Assembly (NCBI GenBank): GCA_025463265.1
Contig: JAOBWH010000060.1
Coordinates: 1-60,692, forward strand
Direction: 5' to 3'
Length of the DNA stretch: 60,692 nt
DNA from: Ilumatobacteraceae bacterium
GTDB taxonomy: Bacteria; Actinomycetota; Acidimicrobiia; Acidimicrobiales; Iamiaceae
The notes beneath the pieces are model-generated. The model was not told the origin of the DNA. It saw nothing but the letters and a program-made list of their open reading frames with translations, and ran no database searches. A program made the position numbers and the translations under genes. Below are positions 16,729 to 25,102 of the stretch, one piece after another (position 1 is the stretch's first letter; each line of letters opens with the position of its first letter).

Positions 16729-17469
16729 TCAGGGCTCGGCGCGAGCGTAGGGCCTGGTGCCCCGGTCGAACCGGGGGATCAGGTCCATCAGATGGGAGAT
16801 GTCGACGCCGTCGTCGAACGCCTCGGCGCTGGAGCGCTGGAACAGCCGCGATCGTCCCGTGACCGTTGCGGTGCGCCCCGACACCCGAAGCCACGAGCCC
16901 TCGTACAGGGCGAGCACGGGGCACGGGTTCTCCTCGAGGAACTCCGTGATCCGCTCCTCGCGGGATTCGCCCATGAACGTCGAGGCGGGATCGCGATCCA
17001 CGTAGTGGAGGTTGATCTGGAACGGGATGAGCCCGAGGGCATCGAAGCTCACCGGTTGGCAGATCGGCATGTCGTTCGTGGTCCGGATGGTCGGGCAGGC
17101 CACGTTCGTGCCCGCTGACGCACCGAGGTACCGGGTCTCGCCGGTCCGGACCCGGTGTCCGAGCCCGGGGAGGACATCGAGGCCGGCGAGCGTGTCGAGC
17201 AGGCGGAACGTGTTGCCGCCTCCCATCATCACGACCTCTGCTTCGAGGATCGCCCGAGCGGGGTCGGGGGCTCGGTGCGCCGACACCAGCTCCACGCCGA
17301 ACGACCGGAACGCAGCCTCGGCCCGGTAGGCGTAGTCGTCCCACGCCGCCAGGGCGTACGGGATGAACGTCACCGTCGATCCTGCCGCCACCTGGGCGAA
17401 CGTCTCCGCTGCGTGGGCGTACATCCGCTCGCCGTGGTTCGTCGAGTTGGAGAGCAGCAGCAGTTCCAT
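16729..17469 (-). CDS. pepE: Dipeptidase E (alpha-aspartyl dipeptidase, peptidase S51)
   Basis: 246 residues from ATG 17469, close to the 229 of E. coli PepE. The nucleophile elbow GASAGTNVA (about 120-128) and MMGGGNTFRLLD (about 80-90) are the family hallmarks, as is the HYVDRD segment near 165. PepE hydrolyses N-terminal Asp-X dipeptides in the cytoplasm. It is divergent from the PAS-GGDEF gene with 104 bp between starts. An ATG-less extension upstream exists but has no ribosome site. Confidence 0.92.
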   Translation of the reverse strand: MELLLLSNSTNHGERMYAHAAETFAQVAAGSTVTFIPYALAAWDDYAYRAEAAFRSFGVELVSAHRAPDPARAILEAEVVMMGGGNTFRLLDTLAGLDVLPGLGHRVRTGETRYLGASAGTNVACPTIRTTNDMPICQPVSFDALGLIPFQINLHYVDRDPASTFMGESREERITEFLEENPCPVLALYEGSWLRVSGRTATVTGRSRLFQRSSAEAFDDGVDISHLMDLIPRFDRGTRPYARAEP

Positions 17470-17573
17470 GCGGCAGCCTGACAGGGCCGCACCCTCCGCA
17501 GGGCATCGGGTGTCCCGAGCAGACGAGCGGACGTTCACGGTTCGATCATGGCGGTGGGTGTTGGGTGGTCTCC

Positions 17574-19202
17574 ATGGAGCTCCCCGGATCGGTCGCAGCA
17601 CCGGTCGAGCTCGATGTCGAGGTGCTCGCCGGGATGTTCCGCCTCGCTCCGGACCTGTTGGCCATCGCGTCGTTCGATGGCACGTTCATCGCGGTGAACC
17701 CGGCGTGGGAGGCCACGTTGGGCTGGCTCGAGTCGGAGATCGTCGGGAGACCCTTCGTCGGGTTCGTCCACCCCGATGACGTGGAAGCCACGCTGCGGGA
17801 GTGCAATGCGATGGACGAGCGGGGCAGCGCGAAGTTCGTCAACCGGTACCGGTGCCGCGATGGCAGCTACCGGTGGCTCGAGTGGGTCTCCCAGCCCCGC
17901 CCGGACGAAGGCCGGATCTATGCGATCGCCCGCGACATCACGGAGCGGGTCGATGCCGAGTCGGCTCTCCAGGTGACGAAGCGTCGCTACGAGGCGCTGC
18001 TCGAGAACCTGCCCCAGACCATGGTGGTGCTGGCCGACGCCGACATGCGATGCGTCTTCATGGCGGGCGGGGCGCTGACCAGAGCCGAGGTCCGTGTCGA
18101 GGACTACCACGGCCGGCCCTTGCACGACATCTACGAGGCGTACGGCGACCGCCGCCAGGATCTCCTCGACCGTCACGCCGATGCGGCCGCCGGGACGCCC
18201 TCGTCGTTCGACGTGCGATCGACGGTGTCGGGTGAGCACTACCACCTGTCGGTCGTCCCGCTCCTCGAGGATGCGGCAGAGGGAGCCTCCATGTTGGTGG
18301 CGACCAACATCTCCGAGCGCCACCGGCGCGAGCACCAGCTTGCGGTGGCGAGCGAGCAGCTCCACCAGACCATCGAGCACTCACCGATCGGGATGGCGAT
18401 CGTGGACCTCGACGGCCGTTTCGCCAGCGCCAACGCCGCGCTGTGCGAGATCGTCGGCTACTCCGAGACCGATCTGGCCACGCTCACCTTCCAGAACCTC
18501 ACCCACCCCGATGATCTCGACACCGACCTGGCGTTCGTCCAGCAGCTCGTCGACGGGTCGATCCCGGCCTACCGGATGGAGAAGCGGTACTTCCACAAGA
18601 GCGGTCGCATCGTGTGGGTCCAGCTGTCCGTGTCGTGCGTGCGCGACAGCCAAGGGGTTCCGCTCCACTTCATCGCACAGATCGAGGACATCACGCAGCG
18701 CAAGCGGCGCGAGGTGGACCTCGCTCATCGGGCCCAGCGAGACGGCCTCACCGGTCTGCTCAACCGGGCGACGTTCGACCAGGACCTCGAGATGTTCTCC
18801 GCTGCGGCGCGGGCCGGCGATCCCAGCACGCTGCTCCTGGTGGACCTCGACCGGTTCAAGGAGGTGAACGACGGGGGAGGCCATGCCGCGGGCGATGCCC
18901 TGCTGCGCAAGGTCGCCGATGCGATCGCCGGGAGGGCTCGTTCGACCGACCGCTGCTACCGGCTCGGCGGCGATGAGTTCGCCGTGATCCTCCCCGGCCG
19001 CTCGGCTGACCAGTCGACCAGCGTGGCCACCGAACTCGAGCGCCTCATCGAAGAGACTGCGGTCGAACACGGCGGACTCACCTGGAAGGTCGGGGCGAGC
19101 ATCGGCGCCGCATCCGTCGATGGGCAGCCGGGTGCCGCCGTGCTCGCCGCTGCGGACCACCGGATGTACGCCAAGAAGTGGACCGTCCAAGCTTGTCGGT
19201 AG
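17574..19202 (+). CDS. PAS-PAS-PAS-GGDEF diguanylate cyclase
   Basis: 542 residues from ATG 17574; GTG 17565 is an alternative. No membrane helix. Three PAS domains (about 20-130 with HPDDVEATLREC, 140-255, 265-385 with HPDDLDTDLAF), then GGDEF (about 390-540) with DLDRFKEVND and LGGDEFAVILPG, a catalytically intact site. RxxD inhibitory motif not seen. A soluble multi-PAS cyclase should sense cytoplasmic redox, light or ligand cues; no cofactor residue is obvious. Confidence 0.94.
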   Translation: MELPGSVAAPVELDVEVLAGMFRLAPDLLAIASFDGTFIAVNPAWEATLGWLESEIVGRPFVGFVHPDDVEATLRECNAMDERGSAKFVNRYRCRDGSYRWLEWVSQPRPDEGRIYAIARDITERVDAESALQVTKRRYEALLENLPQTMVVLADADMRCVFMAGGALTRAEVRVEDYHGRPLHDIYEAYGDRRQDLLDRHADAAAGTPSSFDVRSTVSGEHYHLSVVPLLEDAAEGASMLVATNISERHRREHQLAVASEQLHQTIEHSPIGMAIVDLDGRFASANAALCEIVGYSETDLATLTFQNLTHPDDLDTDLAFVQQLVDGSIPAYRMEKRYFHKSGRIVWVQLSVSCVRDSQGVPLHFIAQIEDITQRKRREVDLAHRAQRDGLTGLLNRATFDQDLEMFSAAARAGDPSTLLLVDLDRFKEVNDGGGHAAGDALLRKVADAIAGRARSTDRCYRLGGDEFAVILPGRSADQSTSVATELERLIEETAVEHGGLTWKVGASIGAASVDGQPGAAVLAAADHRMYAKKWTVQACR

Positions 19203-19272
19203 CCGATGGCAGGCCCCCGAGGCTCACTCCGGAGCACTTGGGACTCCCCGGTTCGCTGGCGGGTCGTCGTGG

Positions 19273-19650
19273 TCAGAGCTCGAACCAGACGACCTTGCCG
19301 CCGTCGGGGTCATCGTCGAGGCCGATCCTGGCGGCGAGCCGGTGGACGAGCGCGATGCCTCGACCGCCCTCGGACCGTGGGTCGACCTCGCTCGGCGGGC
19401 CGTCGATCAGCTTCCGGAAGGCGACGGTGGCTGCGGCGCCGTCGTGGACCTCGACCCGGAAGGGAGGCCCGGGCACGACCTGCACCCGTATCTCGGTGTC
19501 AGCGTGACGGACGACGTTGGTGACCAGTTCGCTCGTCAGAAGCGCGACGACCTGCGGATCGAGCGCTTCGGGGGCGAGGGCCACGGCGTGCTGGCGCGCG
19601 ACGCGGACGCTCGAGTGATCGGCGGGCAGGGTGAGCGGTTCAGGACGCAC
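19273..19650 (-). CDS. RsbW-type anti-sigma kinase, second copy
   Basis: 125 residues. GHKL motifs SELVTNVVRHAD (N-box, about 40) and EGGRGIALVHRLAARIG (G-box, about 92). Similar in size to the first kinase at 4471 but only moderately alike, so not a recent duplicate. It faces away from the STAS-GAF-ANTAR gene with about 215 bp between starts, making that STAS domain a candidate partner. Confidence 0.9.
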   Translation of the reverse strand: MRPEPLTLPADHSSVRVARQHAVALAPEALDPQVVALLTSELVTNVVRHADTEIRVQVVPGPPFRVEVHDGAAATVAFRKLIDGPPSEVDPRSEGGRGIALVHRLAARIGLDDDPDGGKVVWFEL

Positions 19651-19754
19651 GGCTACCGCTGGTGCGATGGGGTTCTCGAGCGGCCGGAGTACGGGGGTTG
19701 GTTGCCATGGTCGAGGAGATCCTCACCCAAACTCGATTCATCTCTCAACTCAGG

Positions 19755-19834
19755 CCTCGCTCGGCTCCTCCGGCACGTCGATTAGAGTCGAACCGTCTCC
19801 GGTTGGCCGTCGGTCCCAGACCTCGCTCGGCTCC
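19755..19834. repeat. 14-bp direct repeat and small hairpin upstream of the STAS-GAF-ANTAR gene
   Basis: CCTCGCTCGGCTCC occurs at 19755-19768 and 19821-19834. Between them GAACCG-TCTC-CGGTT can form a short hairpin near 19790. The layout, 30-110 bases before the start codon, could be a regulator site or leader structure. Function unknown. Confidence 0.4.
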
Positions 19835-19865
19835 CTTCCTGCGGCTCCCGCTTGGAGGCGTCGTC

Positions 19866-20924
19866 GTGCCCATGCCACCGGAAATGTCGTTCGCGACCGT
19901 TCACCAGGGGGGCGACCACTCCCTCATCACCGTCACGGGTGAGGTGGACCACAGGACGGCCCCCCACCTGTCGACCGCAGCCGGTGACCTGCTCGCCGGC
20001 GGGCAGCGCCATCTGCGGTTCGATCTCAGCGGTGTGACCTTCTTCGACGCTGGAGGGGTGCGGGCGCTCCAGGTCGCCGTCCGGCAGGCTCGCCGGGTGG
20101 ACGGCACGGTCACGGTCGTCGCGCCGCCCCCGTTCGTCGTCCAGGTCCTCGAGGTGTTGGGACTGGGCGGCCTGGTCGAGCTTGGGAGCGGTGCGCCAGC
20201 GCCCACGGTGGCGGACCGTCGCCTGGCGATCCTCGCCCGCCTGACCGATCTCCCGTCGGACGACGCTGCGATCCGCAGCCTCGGCGAGATCTGCGCGGAG
20301 GTGACCGAGATGACCGGCGCAGGGATCATGTTGATGGCCGGGGGTGCTCCGCAAGCGTCGGTGGGGGTGACGAACGCGGCGGGCGAGCTCATCGAGCGGC
20401 TGCAGTACGAGCTCGGCGAGGGCCCGTGCGTCGACGCCCACGCTCTGGACCGGCCGGTCCTCGCGCCCGACCTCGCGGCCCCTCGCGAGTTGCGTTGGCC
20501 GGCGTTTCGCGGTCCGGTCCTCGATGCAGGGGTGCGAGCGATCTTCGGGTTCCCGATGCGGGTCGGTGGCGTGAGGCTCGGCGCGCTGAACCTGCACCGC
20601 GACACGGCCGGGCCGCTCACCGACGACCAACACGCCAATGCCCTGGTGGTCGCCTCCATCGCCGCCGAGGTGATCCTCGCCCTGCAGGCCGAAGCCCCGC
20701 CGGGGCGCCTCTCGGCGTCGCTCGAAGCGGAGACCGAGAGCCAGCTCGTCGTCCACCAAGCAACCGGGAGGATCGCCGTGCAGCTCGACGTACCGATCGC
20801 CGAGGCCATGGTCCGCCTGCGGGCCCACGCCTTCGCGACCGATCGGTCGATCCGCGACATCGCGGCCGAGGTGGTCGACGGCACCCTCCGATTCGACCGC
20901 ACGGACCCCGGCGAGCCCTCGTGA
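19866..20924 (+). CDS. STAS-GAF-ANTAR fusion protein
   Basis: 352 residues. GTG 19866 is chosen for GGAGG at 7 bases; ATG 19872 follows. Order: STAS (about 8-105) with a DAGGVRAL in place of the usual DSSGxxxL phosphosite, GAF (about 120-280) with the short EGPCVDAH motif typical of GAF-ANTAR proteins, ANTAR (about 290-345) with ATGRIAVQLDVPIAEAMVRL. It joins a partner-switching module to an RNA-binding antiterminator. The replaced phosphoserine (Ala-Gly for Ser-Ser) suggests the STAS part may be locked in one state. Confidence 0.9.
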   Translation: MPMPPEMSFATVHQGGDHSLITVTGEVDHRTAPHLSTAAGDLLAGGQRHLRFDLSGVTFFDAGGVRALQVAVRQARRVDGTVTVVAPPPFVVQVLEVLGLGGLVELGSGAPAPTVADRRLAILARLTDLPSDDAAIRSLGEICAEVTEMTGAGIMLMAGGAPQASVGVTNAAGELIERLQYELGEGPCVDAHALDRPVLAPDLAAPRELRWPAFRGPVLDAGVRAIFGFPMRVGGVRLGALNLHRDTAGPLTDDQHANALVVASIAAEVILALQAEAPPGRLSASLEAETESQLVVHQATGRIAVQLDVPIAEAMVRLRAHAFATDRSIRDIAAEVVDGTLRFDRTDPGEPS

Positions 20925-21015
20925 CCGAGCGGACGGTCCGGATGCTCCCCCGCCCTCTACGCTGGAAATCGGTGCCGGTCGCGCATCGCGAGGCGCCCCG
21001 AACATCGGACACCAC

Positions 21016-21747
21016 ATGACCAGAGAAGCGATCCTCGCCCAGACGCTGGTGGATCTGGCCGACACCCTCGTCGACGACTTCGACGTGGTCGACGTCCTCA
21101 CCTTGTTGGCCGACCGCTGCGTGAGCGTCCTCGACGCCTCCGCAGCGGGGATCATGCTCGCCGGCGCCGACGGGAGGCTCCACCCGATCGCGGCGTCCAG
21201 CGAAGCCATGCACCTGCTCGAGCTCTTCGAATCCCAAGCGCAAGAAGGCCCGTGCCTCGACTGCTACCTGACCGGAACGGCCGTCGCAGCGCCCGACCTC
21301 ACCGGCGACACCCCGTGGCCTGGGTTCAGCACCCGCGCTGTCGAAGCCGGGTTCCTCTCCGCAACCGCACTGCCCATGCGGCGACGGGGAACGATCATCG
21401 GGGCGCTCAACTTCTTCCGCAGCGTCACCGGCCCGATCAACGACTCCGACTTCGCTGCTGCCCAAGCCCTCGCCGACATCGCCACCATCGCCCTGATGCA
21501 GCACCGCATCGCCCTCGAGGCGCAGATGCTCAACGAACAGCTCGAGACCGCGCTGCACAGCCGCATCGGCATCGAACAGGCCAAGGGCATGATCGTCGAA
21601 CGGTTCCAGATCGACCTCGAGGAGGCGTTCGAACGGCTCCGCAGCTACGCCCGCAGCCACCGCATCGGCATCTCCCAGGTCGCCGGCGACATCGCAAGCG
21701 GCGAACTCCCCATCGGCGATCTCTACGAGCAGAAGGACACTCGATGA
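21016..21747 (+). CDS. GAF-ANTAR transcription antiterminator
   Basis: 243 residues. GAF domain (about 20-165) with EGPCLDCYLTG, then ANTAR (about 175-240) with RIGIEQAKGMIVERFQ. Family members sense a ligand through GAF and bind twin-hexaloop hairpins in leader RNAs. The two cysteines of CLDC could hold a metal or be redox-active. Its stop overlaps the ferredoxin start by 4 bp, so both are made together. Very close relative of the GAF-ANTAR gene at 34696. Confidence 0.93.
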   Translation: MTREAILAQTLVDLADTLVDDFDVVDVLTLLADRCVSVLDASAAGIMLAGADGRLHPIAASSEAMHLLELFESQAQEGPCLDCYLTGTAVAAPDLTGDTPWPGFSTRAVEAGFLSATALPMRRRGTIIGALNFFRSVTGPINDSDFAAAQALADIATIALMQHRIALEAQMLNEQLETALHSRIGIEQAKGMIVERFQIDLEEAFERLRSYARSHRIGISQVAGDIASGELPIGDLYEQKDTR

Positions 21748-22010
21748 AGGTTTGGATCGACCAGGACCTGTGCACCGGTGACGGGCTGTGCGAGGAGATC
21801 GCGCCCGACATCTTCTTCGGACAGGACGACGGGCTCTACTACGTGAAGGAGTCCGCCGTGCACTTCGGCGAGGACAAGGCCTTCGACGGAGTGGCGAACC
21901 CAGCAGGTGCCGACGGCATGGCTCGGCTGCCCGACTCTCAGGTGGAGGCCGCCATCGAGGCCGCCGAGGAGTGCCCCGGCGAGTGCATCTTCATCGAGAT
22001 CGAGGCCTGA
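21744..22010 (+). CDS. Single-cluster ferredoxin
   Basis: 88 residues. ATG overlaps the GAF-ANTAR stop (ATGA). Cluster motif CTGDGLC near residue 9 and a distal EECPGEC near 79. The spacing CX2DX2C with a distal CP matches ferredoxins that use Asp as fourth [4Fe-4S] ligand (as in Pyrococcus furiosus) or hold a [3Fe-4S] cluster, as in cytochrome P450 partners. An insert of about 30 residues sits between the ligands. The coupling to a GAF-ANTAR protein suggests that it supplies or reports redox state to that regulator. Confidence 0.9.
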   Translation: MKVWIDQDLCTGDGLCEEIAPDIFFGQDDGLYYVKESAVHFGEDKAFDGVANPAGADGMARLPDSQVEAAIEAAEECPGECIFIEIEA

Positions 22011-22034
22011 CTCCCCCACGACGCTGCGGCCCCC

Positions 22035-22049
22035 GGACCGCGGCGGTCC
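22035..22049. terminator. Candidate bidirectional terminator
   Basis: GGACCG-CGG-CGGTCC hairpin between the convergent ferredoxin and DUF4214 genes. No T-run. Position is the main support. Confidence 0.4.
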
Positions 22050-22098
22050 CTGGTTCCGCTCGAGATGACGGCGATGGTGTGCGACGGCCCGGAAGGTG

Positions 22099-23994
22099 TC
22101 AGGTGCGCTGGTAGTACTCGTTGCTGGCCGCAAGGAACGCGATCAGCTGCTGTTCGCCCTGGGTGCTCGAGCCGAGGGTCGAGACCCAGGTGGTGATCTC
22201 ACCGTCGGTGGGTTGACGGTCGAGGAAGCGCAGGAACTGGTCGCGGACGATGTTGCGGCGAGCTTCGGTCGATGCGAGGAACTGCAGCGCGACCTGACCG
22301 CGCTCGGCACCGTTGTTGAGCTTCTTGGTCCAGTAGGCCTGGCCGCTGGGGTCAGGTTTGCGGCCGAGCACGTCGGCGTAGGCCGCGACCATGTACTGGG
22401 CGTTGGTGCCGCCGGCCTTGGTGAAGTACTCGTTCGACCCGAAGAGCTGCGCACGGAATTTCACCAGGCTCTTGCCGCTGTGGAGGCTGTTGATCCAGTA
22501 GGTGCGCCCGGAGGGATCGGCCTGGCGGTCGAGGTAGTCGACGAAGGTGCGGTCGACGTCGAGGCCGCGGTAGAGGTCGGTGTCCATCAGCCCCGTGATG
22601 ATCTTGGGCCTCGTGGTGGTGCTTCCGGCGAGGTTGTTGCGGATGGTGAGGCGCTCGCTGTCTCCTGCGATGCGGAACTGCAGGTCGCGGATGACCCGGT
22701 GCCCGAATCCTTCGTAGATGTTCGTCCAGGCGCCGTGGACGCTGATCGCGCCGGTGTTGTTCATGATGATGGAGCCGTAGGCGGGGTCGACGGGGTTCAC
22801 CGTGCTGGTACCGCCCGCCACGATGTTCTCGGTCCAGGCCCCGGTCGGGATGGTGATGTCGAGCACGTCGTTGTCCTGCTCGTCGCCGAAGACGGTGACG
22901 CTCTGGTGGACGGCACGGACGTCGATGAGGGCCCGGTCCTTCTCGGCGCCGACGGCGTAGTCCAGCTCGATCCGGTCGAAGTTGGCCGGAAGGAGCTGCT
23001 GGCCGGTCCGATTGAGGCTGTTCGTGATCATCGCGGTGTTGGCGTTCGCGCCCGGCCGGACACGGGTGGTGGTGTCGCTGCCGTCGAGCTCGGTGCGATG
23101 CCGGTCCGTGCTTCCGCTGCCGGTGAGGGTGCGGCCGCCCGATCGGAGGCTGAGCCGGTCCGTCACGAAGTTGTCCGCACCGCCCGCCAGCTTGATGACG
23201 TCGGTGTTGGAGTTCGATTCGAACGTGTCCTTGGCGGAGCTCCCGTTGTAGGTGTTGGTGCCCGTCCCGCCAACCGCATAGGTGGGCTTGAACGCGCTTG
23301 CGGTGATCGTGTCGTCGCCATCCCCGGCGTAGAAGAAGATGCTGGTGAGGTTCGAGCCGTCGGTGACCCCGCTGGCCGCCAACGTGTCGTCGCCGGTGTA
23401 GGACTCGACCTGAACGGACTCGACCGAGGCCACGGCGTCGAGGGCTGGGCCGCCGGAGGTGCTGGTGACGACGGAGACGTCGGCGTTCATCGAGCTCACG
23501 GAGATGGTCTCCTCTTCGAGGCTCCCCCACACCCGCAGCAGATCGGTTCCCGCACCCAGCGTCAGCGCCGTGTCGTGCGCGCCGCCGGATTCGAGGAGCA
23601 GGGTGTCGGCGCCGGGGCCGAGGTCGAGGGTGTCGGCGTTGTCGGACTCGACCACGGTGTCGGCACCGTCGCCGAGGGCCACGAACAGCTTCGGGTTGGC
23701 GCTGAACACCGTGTTGTTGAGGTCGCGGCCCATCACCGCTTGGTTGCCGATGTCGCCGTTCACGGTGACCTTGCTCACGGAGGAGCACAGCAGCGACGGC
23801 TGCGCCACGGTGCCGTTCACGCTCACGTGTCCCAGCGAGCACCCGATCCCGACGCTCACGTTGCCGGTGGCGGTCACCGTGACCGTCGTACCCGACGTGG
23901 TCGCCGCAACCGCGGCGCTCGCCGGATTCGCCAGCGGCACCAACAGCGCCGCCGATGCGACGGCAACCGCCGCGAAGAGATGTCGTGCCCGCAT
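22099..23994 (-). CDS. Secreted RTX-like protein with C-terminal DUF4214 domains
   Basis: 631 residues. Clear signal peptide (MRARHLFAAVAVASAALL, cleavage after NPASA). A long region of Gly/Asp-rich repeats (GDGADTV, GPGADTLLL, GDGDDTI) resembling calcium-binding RTX turns covers about 90-300. Residues about 490-630 hold two DUF4214 repeats (FVDYLDRQADPSGRTYW, YADVLGRKPDPSGQAYW). DUF4214 occurs in many exported actinobacterial and proteobacterial surface proteins and is often tied to S-layer or matrix proteins; its function is not known. A truncated paralog lies at 45400. Confidence 0.9.
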   Translation of the reverse strand: MRARHLFAAVAVASAALLVPLANPASAAVAATTSGTTVTVTATGNVSVGIGCSLGHVSVNGTVAQPSLLCSSVSKVTVNGDIGNQAVMGRDLNNTVFSANPKLFVALGDGADTVVESDNADTLDLGPGADTLLLESGGAHDTALTLGAGTDLLRVWGSLEEETISVSSMNADVSVVTSTSGGPALDAVASVESVQVESYTGDDTLAASGVTDGSNLTSIFFYAGDGDDTITASAFKPTYAVGGTGTNTYNGSSAKDTFESNSNTDVIKLAGGADNFVTDRLSLRSGGRTLTGSGSTDRHRTELDGSDTTTRVRPGANANTAMITNSLNRTGQQLLPANFDRIELDYAVGAEKDRALIDVRAVHQSVTVFGDEQDNDVLDITIPTGAWTENIVAGGTSTVNPVDPAYGSIIMNNTGAISVHGAWTNIYEGFGHRVIRDLQFRIAGDSERLTIRNNLAGSTTTRPKIITGLMDTDLYRGLDVDRTFVDYLDRQADPSGRTYWINSLHSGKSLVKFRAQLFGSNEYFTKAGGTNAQYMVAAYADVLGRKPDPSGQAYWTKKLNNGAERGQVALQFLASTEARRNIVRDQFLRFLDRQPTDGEITTWVSTLGSSTQGEQQLIAFLAASNEYYQRT

Positions 23995-24181
23995 GTTCCC
24001 AGCCTCCGCTCACGCTGCCCGCGGCAGCAGAGACGAGAACTTAGTTGTCGCGTGACGACCTCACCGGAGTTCCACTCATCGCGTCGACGGCGCGAGTCAC
24101 GAATCCTGGGCAGCCAGACGCCGAGACGACGCGCCCTCGTTCGCTATTCTCTCCCCACTTCAACATGTGGAGATCAGCTCG

Positions 24182-25102
24182 ATGGTGGGACTTCGACGTA
24201 TCGGTGTTGTGTTGGCCGTGGTAACCGTCTGCTTGGTGGCGGGGACCGGACCGGTCTCCGCGAACGAGGTGACCGTCGGCAACGCGGCGGCGCGCAGTTC
24301 GACCGACGGCATGGGCGGTCAGGGCACCGATCCAGGCGAGATCACCGTCACCACCGGAGATGATCCCCTCGGCGTCGGGCCCTTCCACATCAGCATCGAC
24401 TGCGACAACGGGTTCTCCAACGACCTGCTCCTGGCCGCCAACACCACGGTGGTCGCGTACAGCACCACCCCCGCCGACGGGGTGACGGCGGTCATCTGCT
24501 CGGTGACCCAGGCCGACACCGTCGTGTACGAGAGCTACGGCGGCGACCAGTCCGATGCGTGCCTCCGTCCACCGACCGAGCCCTGCGAGTCGAGCAACAC
24601 CCACGTGACGTTCACCAACCAGATCCCCAAGGTCGCCTCGATCGCCATCGACAAGCAGACCAACGGCGTGGACGCCGCCACCCCCGACGACGCAGCAGCG
24701 GTGGTTGCGGGCGACGCGGTCACCTGGACCTACGAGATCACCAACGACGGCACGATCCCCGTGGTCGGAGAGACCGTCACGGTCGTCGATGATCACGAGG
24801 GTGAGGTCACCTGCGACGTGCCCGACCAGTTGATGCCCGGCGAGTCCGTCACCTGCGAGCCGATCGTGGGCACGGCGACCGAAGGGCCCTACGCCAACAC
24901 CGCCACCGCCACGGCCACCGCCACCGAGTGCTTCGTGTGCGGCTCGTTCGAGGTCACCGCATCAGACACCTCCCACTACCAGGCCGCACCTGCACCCTCG
25001 ACGACCACCACGACGACGGCTCCTGCACCCCCTGCGGTTCTCCCGGCCGCCGTTCCACCAGCCGCGCGACCGGTCAGCGGCCAGCCCACCTACACCGGCT
25101 GA
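24182..25102 (+). CDS. Exported DUF11-like surface protein with Thr/Pro tail
   Basis: 306 residues from ATG 24182, with GGAGA 8 bases upstream. Signal peptide (VVLAVVTVCLVAG, cleavage near VSA), an N-terminal Cys-containing domain, a DUF11-type Ig-like domain (about 155-240, TWTYEITNDGTIPVVGETV), a TTTTTT/Pro-Ala linker, and an abrupt end at QPTYTG. That end looks like an LPxTG-type sorting motif with the following membrane helix and charged tail missing. It is divergent from the DUF4214 gene. Confidence 0.85.
   Translation: MVGLRRIGVVLAVVTVCLVAGTGPVSANEVTVGNAAARSSTDGMGGQGTDPGEITVTTGDDPLGVGPFHISIDCDNGFSNDLLLAANTTVVAYSTTPADGVTAVICSVTQADTVVYESYGGDQSDACLRPPTEPCESSNTHVTFTNQIPKVASIAIDKQTNGVDAATPDDAAAVVAGDAVTWTYEITNDGTIPVVGETVTVVDDHEGEVTCDVPDQLMPGESVTCEPIVGTATEGPYANTATATATATECFVCGSFEVTASDTSHYQAAPAPSTTTTTTAPAPPAVLPAAVPPAARPVSGQPTYTG

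Noticed and set aside
22096-24363. 755-residue plus-strand open frame
   Set aside because: Antisense to the DUF4214 gene; long only because of GC bias.
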